From JANNSX01 sp046348995 (GTDB taxonomy: Bacteria > Pseudomonadota > Alphaproteobacteria > Rhizobiales > Hyphomicrobiaceae): DNA of 64,000 bases. The stretch covers positions 616,532-680,531 of the forward strand of contig JAXMDB010000001.1 of the NCBI GenBank assembly GCA_046348995.1, given 5' to 3'. The translations under genes and the position numbers were made by a program. The notes under the pieces were generated by a model. It saw nothing but the letters and a program-made list of their open reading frames with translations. It had not been told where the DNA came from and made no database searches. Below, piece by piece: positions 1 to 8,067 of this stretch. Positions within the stretch are counted from its first letter, which is position 1. Every line of letters starts with the position of its first letter.

Positions 1-602
1 TGCCTGAAGAGCAACTCGAGAAAGTCCCGTCGCGAGTCCGCATCGAGTGCCGAGGTCGGCTCGTCGGCCACGATGATCTCAGGTGTGCCGACGAGGGCAC
101 GAGCAACTGCCACGCGCTGCTGCTGGCCGACGCTCAGCTGTGCCGCTGGCCTATCGTGCAACTCGTCACCCAGTCCAAGCGCGTCGAGTAGGCGCCTTGC
201 CTCGTTCTCCGGGGTGCCCAACGCCGTCACACGCGCCTTGCGTCTCGGCGCAAAGCTCAACGGCAGCAGCACGTTGTCGATCACACGCCCGTACGGCAAC
301 AGATTGAACATCTGGAAGACGATGCCGAAGTGTTCGGCCCGAAACCGGTCGCGCGCCGCGCTGCCGAGTTTGTTCAGGCCGGCGCCGAGCACATCAACCT
401 CGCCCGCCTGAGGCGAGACAATTCCAGTCATCAAGCTGAGCAGAGTCGACTTGCCGCTGCCCGAGGGGCCGAGCAACAGCAAGCGCTCGCCGCGGGAAAG
501 CGCAAAATCGCTTATGTCGAGGGCGAAGCTCCCCTTGCCACTCCAGCGGTAGCTGATGCCGTGCATCCGCACGGCATCAGCAATTTTCGTTTCGTCGGTC
601 AA
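1..602 (-). CDS. ABC transporter ATP-binding protein, LolD/MacB-like (partial, C-terminus beyond window)
   Basis: This is the nucleotide-binding subunit of an ABC transporter at the inner membrane. Read on the minus strand it shows a Walker A motif GPSGSGKST, a Q-loop (GIVFQMFNLLPYGR), a signature LSVGQQQRVAVARAL and a Walker B EIIVADEPTSALD, all in canonical order. This is the MacB/LolD class that pairs with FtsX-type permeases. A TTG start at 602 overlaps the stop of the upstream zinc-binding gene (TTGA), which implies translational coupling; GTG or ATG codons 11 and 13 are alternatives. About 200 residues are present and the rest lies left of position 1. Next to a ZrgA-like protein it probably powers zinc uptake or handling (inference from Vibrio zrgABCDE). 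Confidence 0.88.
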   Translation of the reverse strand, partial: MTDETKIADAVRMHGISYRWSGKGSFALDISDFALSRGERLLLLGPSGSGKSTLLSLMTGIVSPQAGEVDVLGAGLNKLGSAARDRFRAEHFGIVFQMFNLLPYGRVIDNVLLPLSFAPRRKARVTALGTPENEARRLLDALGLGDELHDRPAAQLSVGQQQRVAVARALVGTPEIIVADEPTSALDADSRRDFLELLFR

Positions 603-1183
603 CGTGCGAGCTCCAGCTTCGGTGCCTCGCGCTTGACCTCGTAAGCGGTCTGCCCCCGCTCATCGATCACCGTGACGTCGAGTTCCTGGGAGTTTGGAAA
701 ATGCTCGAAGAAGGGGAAGTCGATGCTCGTGATCAGGTCCGGCGCAGCACAAGTCAGCTGGTAGGTTCCATGAAAAGCATTGTGATGGTCTTCCGGCTCG
801 GCCTCGGGCGCGCTCGCGTCCTCGGCCTGCCCTTCCTTCACGTCGTGCTGTTCCTCGGCGACCACGGCCACGTCCTTAGAGGCGAGCTTGCAAGCTGCGG
901 CCTCTGGCAAAACGACCAAGCCCATGATGCCGTCTCCCAAATCCTTCAGCGCCTTCTCGACCAGTTCCTTCTGCTCCGGCGTGCTTGCCTCATGCTCGAA
1001 GCCGACGACGTCCATGCCGGGTGCTTCGAACTCTAAGTCCAGCGTGTTGCCCTCGATCGCGATATTGAGCGTCCCGTGGCCATGCTCATGCGGGCCCAGT
1101 TGACGGCTCTCCTCTTCCGCCTGTGCCTCGCCAAGCATGCAGGCGAAGGCCATTGCCAAAATGGCAAGGGTTGGCTTCTGCAT
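599..1183 (-). CDS. ZrgA-like (DUF2796) periplasmic zinc-uptake protein
   Basis: A 194-residue exported protein with an N-terminal Sec signal (cleavage likely after AQA, about residue 22). A histidine cluster, PHEHGHG, opens the mature chain and a second acidic/histidine segment (EPEDHHNAFHG) lies near residue 135. The motifs GTLNIAIEGN and ITSIDFPFFEHFP are typical of DUF2796, the family of Vibrio ZrgA, the binding component of a zinc ABC importer. The start at 1183 is supported by an AAGGA ribosome-binding site 8 nt upstream. It overlaps the following ABC ATPase gene by 4 nt. Zinc as ligand is inferred from the family and the histidines. No Zur-box-like inverted repeat was seen upstream. 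Confidence 0.85.
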   Translation of the reverse strand: MQKPTLAILAMAFACMLGEAQAEEESRQLGPHEHGHGTLNIAIEGNTLDLEFEAPGMDVVGFEHEASTPEQKELVEKALKDLGDGIMGLVVLPEAAACKLASKDVAVVAEEQHDVKEGQAEDASAPEAEPEDHHNAFHGTYQLTCAAPDLITSIDFPFFEHFPNSQELDVTVIDERGQTAYEVKREAPKLELAR

Positions 1184-1273
1184 TTCGATTGTTCCTTGAA
1201 TGGTCCGTACGCTATTGCCGAGCCGACTGGCGCTGCGCCGTTAGGCGGCGGCTGTCTGCGTCGATGCGACTGC

Positions 1274-1657
1274 TCAGTTCGACAAAGGAATAGGGGGCGC
1301 ACGAACCCGATAAGCGAGCTCGACCGAAGCCAACTTTATGCGGGCAATGCCATACCAAACCACCAGAGCGGACAGGGCGATCGGGTTTGGTTGAGCACCG
1401 TCGGACAACGTTGCCGAACCGGCGGCTCCCTGAAGCCAGCAGAGCTGACAGCTGTCGCCGCGCTTGTTTCCGTGGTCCTCAGTCTGCGGATGCTGAGGGC
1501 CACCTGTGACCAGGTTCTCAAAGATATCCTGCAGCAAACCGTTGTGGTGCAGGCTACCCCGGAGCTCGACATGCCCGAAGGCGAGCGAAAACTGAACAAT
1601 CAAGGAGAACAGGGCTAGATAGCTGCCGAAGCGCCTACCTCGCAAACCTATCCGCAA
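1274..1657 (-). CDS. DUF2946-like small exported protein
   Basis: A 127-residue protein with an N-terminal hydrophobic segment (residues about 10-28), a CQLC pair near residue 71, and a C-terminal YRVRAPP motif. This layout (signal or TM segment, CxxC with flanking H/D, then a R-x-PP tail) resembles DUF2946, a family often found beside copper or zinc acquisition genes. A metal-related role is an inference from that and from its position 90 nt upstream of the ZrgA-like gene on the same strand. The only start near the N-terminus is TTG at 1657 (another TTG is four codons in), with no good ribosome-binding site, so the start is uncertain. The 156 nt between this gene and the MttB gene hold nothing I recognise. 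Confidence 0.6.
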   Translation of the reverse strand: MRIGLRGRRFGSYLALFSLIVQFSLAFGHVELRGSLHHNGLLQDIFENLVTGGPQHPQTEDHGNKRGDSCQLCWLQGAAGSATLSDGAQPNPIALSALVVWYGIARIKLASVELAYRVRAPPIPLSN

Positions 1658-1813
1658 TGCCTGCCTCCGAAGGACTTCAGGGCGTTAGAGATCTCAAGCT
1701 CGTCCTGCATCATGCAGAAGTTTCGGTCAGGTTTCAAATCGCATCAAGGGGGTCCAGACCCGATCAATAGACGAGTTTATGGCCGCAGTGCTTGAAGGCG
1801 CGATATGGCCGCA

Positions 1814-3373
1814 TCATGGACTTAACATGAGCTCACGCGGCAATCGAATTGGCAGGCGTGCGCGGATTGCTTCGTCGACCGAGCGGGGGATATGCGCCGG
1901 GTAGTGGCTTGCCAGGATTTCCTTAAGCCTCGCCTTCGCCTTGTGGACGACGTCGGTCGACCCTTTCTCGGCCCATTCCTTGGGTGAGGTGCGATCGCCG
2001 ACCGTCGGATAGACGTAGTCCTTCTGCATCAGGGCCAAGGTCTGCTCCGAGCCCAGAAAGTGGCCGGGACCCTCGAGGCACGTTGCCCGGATCGTCTCCA
2101 GCGCGATCGCCTCGTCGGTCACATCGATCCCGCGGACGGAACGCATCGTCGCCCCGATGATGTCGTTGTCGATCACGAGCTGCTCCAAGCTGAAACCGAG
2201 CAGGCTCGCGAGCATGCCGGCCGACTCGTAGATGAGATTGGCTCCGGAATTGCCGACGAGCACGTGGGTATATCCCTTCTCATAGCCACTCTGGGCGTCG
2301 GGAATCTTGGAGTCCGTCATTCCGGCCGGCGTGCCGCAGGTCAGATCGTAGAACTGGCTCATCTGCGCGGCACCGGCGGAGAGCAGTGCCTGCTCGGGAC
2401 TGCCCCCCGACATGGCGCCGGTTCTCAGATCCGAGATGAAGCAATAGGGGCCGAAGATGGCCTTCGCACCGCACTCGACGGCATTGACGTAGACGAGGCC
2501 CGCAAGGCACTCGGCTATCTCCTGGACGAGCGAGCCTGCGAGCGATGCAGGCGACGTCGCGCCCGCCTGACCGGCCGAAACGAGGAACACCGGCATCCCG
2601 GCGCGAACCGCGACCTCGAGTGACCGGCAAGCGTCGGTCGCAAATTTGAGCGGCGGCACCACGAAACAATTGGCTTGGTGCACGAAGGGCCGCGCGCGCC
2701 ACTTGTCCTCGCCGCCGGCGATCAGGTGCAGCATGTCGAGCGTTGGCCCCATATGTGTCGGGTCGCTCCAGCTCGAGCCCACGTGCTTGGAGGTGCCCGA
2801 CACCGCCGCGTAGCATGTGTTCAAGTCCATCTCGAAGTTGTCGGTCAGATCGCGGCAGACGATCGCGCGCAAGAAGAAATGGATGTTCTCGAGGCGATCG
2901 CAGACGCGCGCGATGTCGTAGAGGTCGCGCAGCGTCGAATCGCGGTAGGTGCGCGTCTCGATGTCGACGATGTTGACGGCGGCGCCGGCGAGCCCGCAAT
3001 GCACCTTCGTGCCCCAGGGCTCGAGATCGTGCCGCGGATCCTGTGCGTGCAACACGAACCTGCGCGCCGCTCCCGCGATCACATCCTCGACGAGTGTCCG
3101 AGGAAAGGTGATGCGGCCGTTCGGCTGGAGCTCGGCCCCGAACGCCGTCAGCAGCTCGACTCCGGAGGGCGGTGCGTCCGAGAGACCGATCCTGGCCAGC
3201 ACGTCGAGCGCCGCGCTGTGAATCTTGCGAATGTCCGCGTCTTTGAGCGGCTTGTAAGCGCCGCCCTCGAGCCCCGGCCAAATCGGACGCAACTCTTGGG
3301 CGAGCGGCGCCGCACGTGTCGCTCGCCGGGCCTCTCGACCACTGCGTCTTGCTTGAGGAGGTGAGTTGGACAT
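1814..3373 (-). CDS. Trimethylamine methyltransferase (MttB) family protein, non-pyrrolysine
   Basis: A 519-residue member of the MttB/COG5598 TIM-barrel methyltransferase family. Landmarks are the N-terminal LKDADIRKIHSAALDVLARIG region and, in the C-terminal half, AMSGGSPEQALLSAG and the stretch around GTPAGMTDSKIPDAQSGYEKG. Archaeal MttB uses an in-frame UAG for pyrrolysine. No UAG interrupts this gene, so it belongs to the Pyl-less branch, some of whose members demethylate glycine betaine or proline betaine. The start at 3373 was chosen because the family homology begins just after it; the open frame extends to 3817 but that part is antisense-like, arginine-rich sequence overlapping the upstream gene. 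It starts 5 nt after the FAD-oxidoreductase stop, so it is co-transcribed. No corrinoid protein (MttC type) is nearby. The substrate is unknown, probably an N-methylated amino acid or betaine. Confidence 0.85.
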   Translation of the reverse strand: MSNSPPQARRSGREARRATRAAPLAQELRPIWPGLEGGAYKPLKDADIRKIHSAALDVLARIGLSDAPPSGVELLTAFGAELQPNGRITFPRTLVEDVIAGAARRFVLHAQDPRHDLEPWGTKVHCGLAGAAVNIVDIETRTYRDSTLRDLYDIARVCDRLENIHFFLRAIVCRDLTDNFEMDLNTCYAAVSGTSKHVGSSWSDPTHMGPTLDMLHLIAGGEDKWRARPFVHQANCFVVPPLKFATDACRSLEVAVRAGMPVFLVSAGQAGATSPASLAGSLVQEIAECLAGLVYVNAVECGAKAIFGPYCFISDLRTGAMSGGSPEQALLSAGAAQMSQFYDLTCGTPAGMTDSKIPDAQSGYEKGYTHVLVGNSGANLIYESAGMLASLLGFSLEQLVIDNDIIGATMRSVRGIDVTDEAIALETIRATCLEGPGHFLGSEQTLALMQKDYVYPTVGDRTSPKEWAEKGSTDVVHKAKARLKEILASHYPAHIPRSVDEAIRARLPIRLPRELMLSP

Positions 3374-3378
3374 GACGC

Positions 3379-5796
3379 TCAGGCACGGAGTTTGGCGTTT
3401 TGCGGATCGTAAGGTGGCGCGGTGAGGAGTGTGGCCGGCCTCTGCTCGCCGAGCAGCTGAACGGTGAGCGGCGTGCCGGGCACGGCATAGTCTGGCTGCA
3501 CGTAGGCGAATGCGAGGGATCTGCCGGTGCGATGGCCGTAGGCACCCGAGGTCGTGGCACCCACCACCTTGCCGTCGTGCAGGACAGGCTCGGCGCCCCG
3601 GGCGTCGGTGTCTGCTGCTTCGATGGCCATGTGCACGATGACGCCGCGCGGCCTGCTTTCGAGCGTCGCCTCGCGCCCACGGAAGCTCCCCTTGTCCTTG
3701 GCGAAAAAGCGTGCGACGCCAGCTTCCGTCATCGTGATCTCGTTCGTCAGCTCGGAACCCCAGCCGTGATAGGCTTTCTCCATCCGCAGGCTGTTGATCG
3801 CGTAAAGGCCGAACCAACCCATCCCGTGCGGTTTGCCGGCAGTTGCCAGGCTCTCGTAGAGCCGACGAAGATCGCCGATCGGCACATGCAGCTCCCAGCC
3901 GAGCTCGCCCACATAGTTGACGCGGAGCGCTCTCAGCTCGATGTCCGCGATCGACGTTGCCTTCGCGGTGAGCCAGGGAAAGCTTCCACTACTGAGATCG
4001 GTCGGCGTCAGTGGCTGCAGAACGTCTCGCGATCGCGGCCCGGCAACGGCCAGCACGCCGTACCGCTCGGTGACATTGTCGATCCGAACCCGTTCCTGGG
4101 GCCGGACCAGACGCTGCAAAAGGTCGAGGTCGCGCAGTTCGGCAACGATCGAGGAGACGAGATAGTACCGATCATCGCCGAGCCGTGTGATCGAGAACTC
4201 GGTCTCGATGCGACCTCGGTCCGTCAAGAGGTGTGCGAGCCCGATACCGCCCTGCTTGCGGGGCAAGCGGTTGGCGAGCACGCGGTCCAAGAACCCTGTC
4301 GCGTCCGGACCCGACACCTCATACTTGGCGAAGCTCGTGAGGTCAGCGATCCCGACGCGCTCCGAAACCGTGCGACACTCGCCGGCGACGAGGTCGAAAG
4401 CATTGCTGCGGCGAAAGCCCAAGGTCTCGATACGGCCATCGGGCGAGAACCACTTAGGACGCTCGAAGCCGCCGGCCTCGGTGAAGACGCAACCGGCTCG
4501 AGCCAACGGCTCCTGCAACGGCGAGGTGCGGGCCGGACGGCCTTCGTACCTTTCCTCGTTGGGGAGATGGGTTACGAACATGTGGTGGTAATCGTCGATC
4601 GCTTTGGCGCGGGTGTAGCGGCTATCCGACCATGCCCCGAACCGCCGCGCATCGAAGTCCTTCATGTTGATCTCGGAGGCACCCTCGATCATCCATTGCG
4701 CGAGGTACTTCCCGCAGCCGGCCCCTTGCGCGACGCCGACGGAGGAGCCGCAGCAGAGCCAGAAGTTGTGCAATCCTCGAGCCGGCCCGAGCATCGGATT
4801 ACCGTCGGGCGTATGAGCGATCGCGCCGTTGATGATCCGCTTCAAGCCTACCTTGGCGAAGATCGGCATCCGCTCCATGGCGCGCTCGAGCCAGGGTGCG
4901 ATGCGATCGAGATCGCCGGGAAAGAGCTCGTCACTCGACGACCATTCCGGAGTGCCGCCGCGATCGTCCCATGCGACCTTGGCGCCTTCCGGCTCGTAGA
5001 CTCCGATGAGGCCGGCCTTCTGCTCCTGCCGGTAGTAGCCGGACGTCCAAGGATCGCGCATGACCGGAATTTCCTCGGTCCGCTCGCGAAACTCCGGGAT
5101 CGATTCCGTCACCACATACTGGTGCTGCATATTGACGATCGGCAGATCGAGGCCGACCATCTTGCCGACCTCGCGCGCATAGCAGCCGGCCGAGTTGACC
5201 ACGTGCTCGGCAAGGAACTCGGCCTTCTCACTCGTCACCAGCCATTCGCCGGAGGGCTGCTGTGCAATCGCCGTTACGCGCGAGTGCAGCAGAATCTCGG
5301 CGCCGAGCTGCTTGGCGCCGGAGGCCAGGGCCCGGCAGCCGCTCGCTGGATCGAGATGGCCGTCGTCGAGAGTCCAGGCCCCCGCGATGACGCCATCGAG
5401 CGTCACGAACGGGTTCAGCCGCTTGATCTCGTCCGGACCGATGATCTGCATCCGGAATCCGATGTCGCGCGAGATGCCGTCGACATATTTGAACCAGTCG
5501 AGTTCCTCTTGCGTCGTCGCGAAGCGGATGCCGCCGCAGCCGTGCCAACCCGTGTACTGGCCCGTCATGGCCTCGAGTTTCGGATAGAGCTGCACGCCGC
5601 AGTGGTGAACCTTGGCGAGATTGTAGCTCGAGAGGAAGCTCGCGCATTGGCCGGCCGCATGCCAAGTGGAGCCGGATGTGAGCTCGCCTTTCTCGATGAG
5701 GAGGACGTCCTTCCAGCCCATCTCGGCCAGATGGTAGAGGAGGCCGACGCCCATCATGCCGCCACCGACGATGATGACCCGCTTGTGTCGACGCAT
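3379..5796 (-). CDS. FAD-dependent oxidoreductase fused to GcvT domain (dimethylglycine/sarcosine dehydrogenase-like)
   Basis: An 805-residue flavoenzyme. The N-terminal Rossmann motif VIIVGGGMMGVGLLYHL is followed by ELTSGSTWHAAGQ, the DMGDH/sarcosine dehydrogenase signature around the FAD-linking His. Residues about 1-380 form the DAO fold, about 430-700 a GcvT-type aminomethyl-transfer/tetrahydrofolate domain (YEVSGPDATGFLDRV, GELGWELHVP) and the end a GCV_T C-terminal barrel. Such enzymes oxidatively demethylate N-methyl amines and hand formaldehyde-level carbon to tetrahydrofolate; electrons usually go to ETF. The start at 5796 has a GGAG ribosome-binding site 8 nt upstream. The open frame to 5832 would overlap the previous gene. 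It lies between a PLP decarboxylase and an MttB homolog in one operon. Confidence 0.9.
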   Translation of the reverse strand: MRRHKRVIIVGGGMMGVGLLYHLAEMGWKDVLLIEKGELTSGSTWHAAGQCASFLSSYNLAKVHHCGVQLYPKLEAMTGQYTGWHGCGGIRFATTQEELDWFKYVDGISRDIGFRMQIIGPDEIKRLNPFVTLDGVIAGAWTLDDGHLDPASGCRALASGAKQLGAEILLHSRVTAIAQQPSGEWLVTSEKAEFLAEHVVNSAGCYAREVGKMVGLDLPIVNMQHQYVVTESIPEFRERTEEIPVMRDPWTSGYYRQEQKAGLIGVYEPEGAKVAWDDRGGTPEWSSSDELFPGDLDRIAPWLERAMERMPIFAKVGLKRIINGAIAHTPDGNPMLGPARGLHNFWLCCGSSVGVAQGAGCGKYLAQWMIEGASEINMKDFDARRFGAWSDSRYTRAKAIDDYHHMFVTHLPNEERYEGRPARTSPLQEPLARAGCVFTEAGGFERPKWFSPDGRIETLGFRRSNAFDLVAGECRTVSERVGIADLTSFAKYEVSGPDATGFLDRVLANRLPRKQGGIGLAHLLTDRGRIETEFSITRLGDDRYYLVSSIVAELRDLDLLQRLVRPQERVRIDNVTERYGVLAVAGPRSRDVLQPLTPTDLSSGSFPWLTAKATSIADIELRALRVNYVGELGWELHVPIGDLRRLYESLATAGKPHGMGWFGLYAINSLRMEKAYHGWGSELTNEITMTEAGVARFFAKDKGSFRGREATLESRPRGVIVHMAIEAADTDARGAEPVLHDGKVVGATTSGAYGHRTGRSLAFAYVQPDYAVPGTPLTVQLLGEQRPATLLTAPPYDPQNAKLRA

Positions 5797-5807
5797 GTGC
5801 GTGTCTC

Positions 5808-7169
5808 CTACGCGCTGCGCGCCATGAGCCAAGTTGGAACGAGCTCGCGTGAGAGCACGTCGGCGACCGTCTCACGGCGGCGGACGAGAGCCGAGCGGCC
5901 ATTCGCCACCATGACCGTCGCCGAGCGGGGGATGGCGTTTGACTGGCAGGCGAAGCCCTCGTTGTAGGCACCCATGTCCATGAAGGCCAAGAGATCACCG
6001 GTCTTGATCGCTGGCAGCTTGCGCTGCTTGGCGAGAATGTCGGCGGCGTTGCAGGTCTGACCGCAAATGTCGACGACCTCGCTCCCCTTGCGGCCCATCT
6101 CGTTGGCGATCAGCACGTGGTGCACGCTCTGGCGCGGATCGAACGGGTCATGCATCTCGTTCGTATTGCCGTCGACATAGACCCAGGTCTTCTTGGCGAG
6201 CCGGTCATCGACCTTTTTGCCGCCGACGCGCACGAGCCACAGGCCGGCACTCTCCCAGCAGTAGCGGCCTGGCTCCATCAGCAGGATAGGCACGGGCATA
6301 CTGTGATGCGTGCAGCGGCCGACGATCGCGGCGGAGATGACGCGACCGTACTCCTCGACGGACGGTGGCTTGTCGGCGCCGTAGCGCTCGGAAACGAAGC
6401 CTCCGCCGATATTGAGATAGGTCGGCGCCCAGCCCGTCTCCGCCTTCACCTTGGCGAGGCAGTCGATCAGCTCCTCCGTCTCCTCGCGGAAGAAGCCTGC
6501 GCGGCGGGGAATGCCGCCGTGATACATGGCCCCTTCGAGCTTCACGTGACTCATGCCGAGCGCCCGGCGGGCCGCGGCGAGGAACGCGATCGGGTCCATG
6601 CCGAACTTGAAGGTGCGCTCCCAGTAGGAGGGACTGATACCCTCCGGGTAGCGGTTGTCGGTGAAGCGCATGTCGGCGATGGCTTCGAGCGGCAGGCGTA
6701 TGCGTAGGGACACGCGCGCTGTCTTGCCAAGCTCTGCTGCCGTTTTCTCGACGAGCTCCAGCTCGTCGGCGTTGTCGACCTGATTGAGAACGCCCAAGTC
6801 GATCGCCGCAGCGATGACATCGCGGGACTTGTTGGCGCCGTTGACGACGATCTTCCTGGGGTCGGAGCCCGCCATCATCGCGACAGTAAGCTCGCCCAGC
6901 CCGAACGCGTCACCGCCGCCGCCTTCGTCCGCGATGACCCGCCGCGCCGCTAGCCCCCAGTTGCCCTTCATGCCGGCACAAATGACGACTTCTTTCGGAT
7001 AGACGCTTTGGAAGGCGTCGCGGATACGGCGGTAGTTGTGACGGATGGTGCTCTCGGAAAGCACGAAGAGGGGTGTGCCGTACTGGGCGGCAAGGTCTGT
7101 GAGCGGGATGCCCTCGAACTCGAGCACGCCGGCGGAATTGGTCTTAAGATGTTTCCCAAACTCCGACAT
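5808..7169 (-). CDS. PLP-dependent amino acid decarboxylase, diaminopimelate/ornithine decarboxylase family (fold type III)
   Basis: A 453-residue alanine-racemase-fold decarboxylase. The PLP-lysine is K68 in ICAGMKGNW, an unusual version of the YALKAN motif. A glycine-rich phosphate-binding segment (YLNIGGGF) and MEPGRY follow. Towards the end GQTCNAADILAKQ takes the place of the C-E-S-x-D motif of diaminopimelate decarboxylases: the Cys is kept but the Glu and Ser are replaced. I therefore do not call it LysA; the substrate is probably another amino acid. The start at 7169 has a GGAGG site 6 nt upstream. It is the first gene of the three-gene minus-strand operon with the DMGDH-like and MttB-like genes, divergent from a GntR regulator. 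Confidence 0.82.
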   Translation of the reverse strand: MSEFGKHLKTNSAGVLEFEGIPLTDLAAQYGTPLFVLSESTIRHNYRRIRDAFQSVYPKEVVICAGMKGNWGLAARRVIADEGGGGDAFGLGELTVAMMAGSDPRKIVVNGANKSRDVIAAAIDLGVLNQVDNADELELVEKTAAELGKTARVSLRIRLPLEAIADMRFTDNRYPEGISPSYWERTFKFGMDPIAFLAAARRALGMSHVKLEGAMYHGGIPRRAGFFREETEELIDCLAKVKAETGWAPTYLNIGGGFVSERYGADKPPSVEEYGRVISAAIVGRCTHHSMPVPILLMEPGRYCWESAGLWLVRVGGKKVDDRLAKKTWVYVDGNTNEMHDPFDPRQSVHHVLIANEMGRKGSEVVDICGQTCNAADILAKQRKLPAIKTGDLLAFMDMGAYNEGFACQSNAIPRSATVMVANGRSALVRRRETVADVLSRELVPTWLMARSA

Positions 7170-7239
7170 CGCCACCTCCGGTCGCTGCGCCAAAACGTTG
7201 TCGCCATTCAGCCTAGAGTCCGGATGCGAGTCAATAACG

Positions 7240-7251
7240 ATTATCGATAAT
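7240..7251. promoter_or_regulatory. Perfect 12-bp palindrome, likely operator of the divergent GntR regulator
   Basis: ATTATCGATAAT is an exact palindrome in the 151-bp divergent intergenic region between the decarboxylase start (7169) and the GntR gene (7321). FCD-type GntR dimers bind short palindromes in such regions, and the AT-rich site stands out from its GC-rich surroundings. No second copy was noticed in the window. Binding is inferred. Confidence 0.5.
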
Positions 7252-7320
7252 TGATGTGACGGGACGCGCCGTGCTATGCGATGCTACGTTACACGCCTCA
7301 CCAATGGTCAGAGACGACGC

Positions 7321-8028
7321 ATGGATCGCAGCGACACCGCAAAGCAGAGCGGACAAACCTCAGAGCTCGATCGCAAAAGCCTCGACGAGGATCTGGCGGA
7401 GGCATTGCGCCAGGGCATTCTCAAAGGCGAGCTCGAGCCCGGCGAGCGGCTGACCGAGCTCGACATCGCAGCGCGCTGGCGGGTCAGCCAAGGGACGGTC
7501 CGGGCCGCTTTGAGGACGCTCCAGTTCGAGGGCCTCGTTGAAGTTCGCCCACGCCGTGGCACCTTCGTGACGAAGCTCGACGTGAGGGATGCCCGCGAGA
7601 TCTATTCTCTCCGCGATGCGCTCGAGTCGCTCGCCGCGCAGGAGGCTGCGAAGCGCATAGACGAGCAGGGCGCCCGCGCGCTCGACCGTGTGCTGCGCGC
7701 CATGCGTAGCGCCGTTGCGTCAGGCAATCGCAAGCGTATGCTCGACCTCGACTTCGAGTTTCACAAGACGATCGTCGAGATGTCCGGACACAAGCGTCTC
7801 GGCGAGATTTGGTCGCGGCTGGCCGTGCAGACCCGGCTGTTCCTCAGCATGACCGATCAGTTCCATCACGATCTCGACGGCTTGTTGTCCATCCACGAGC
7901 CGCTCGCAAAGGCGATCCTCGCCGGTGACGCCGAGAAAGCCTATCGCCTTGCAAGCCGGCATACGCAGCCCGACGGCACGCAGCTTGAAGCAGCGCTGGC
8001 TCGCTCGGCGGACAAGCGGAAGTCGTGA
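7321..8028 (+). CDS. GntR family transcriptional regulator, FCD (FadR/VanR-like) domain
   Basis: A 235-residue DNA-binding regulator. The winged helix spans about residues 20-85 (LRQGILKGELEPGERLTELDIAARWRVSQGTVRAALRTLQFEGLVEVRPRRGTFV, shown to mark the region only in part by its termini LRQGIL and RRGTFV). The FCD effector domain follows, with the metal-ligand pattern D-x3-H (DLDFEFHKTIVE) and later histidines (SIHEPL, RHTQPD). The first in-frame ATG consistent with family starts is 7321; an upstream GTG/ATG extension to 7276 is unlikely. It is divergent from the decarboxylase operon and 40 nt upstream of an amidase, so it most likely controls both in response to a carboxylate-type ligand. 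Confidence 0.9.
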   Translation: MDRSDTAKQSGQTSELDRKSLDEDLAEALRQGILKGELEPGERLTELDIAARWRVSQGTVRAALRTLQFEGLVEVRPRRGTFVTKLDVRDAREIYSLRDALESLAAQEAAKRIDEQGARALDRVLRAMRSAVASGNRKRMLDLDFEFHKTIVEMSGHKRLGEIWSRLAVQTRLFLSMTDQFHHDLDGLLSIHEPLAKAILAGDAEKAYRLASRHTQPDGTQLEAALARSADKRKS

Positions 8029-8067
8029 TCGTTCTCGATACCGGCCGCTCACACAGGATGGCTCGCC

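Noticed and set aside
1184..1273. Zur box upstream of the ZrgA-like gene
   Set aside because: No AT-rich inverted repeat of the alphaproteobacterial Zur type could be found there or upstream of 1657.
1814..3373. Pyrrolysine-containing MttB
   Set aside because: The gene has no in-frame TAG and no pyl genes are visible.
3400..5967. Long plus-strand frame of 855 codons
   Set aside because: Exactly antisense to the DMGDH-like gene and the decarboxylase gene, whose frames match families; composition is that of a GC-rich shadow frame.
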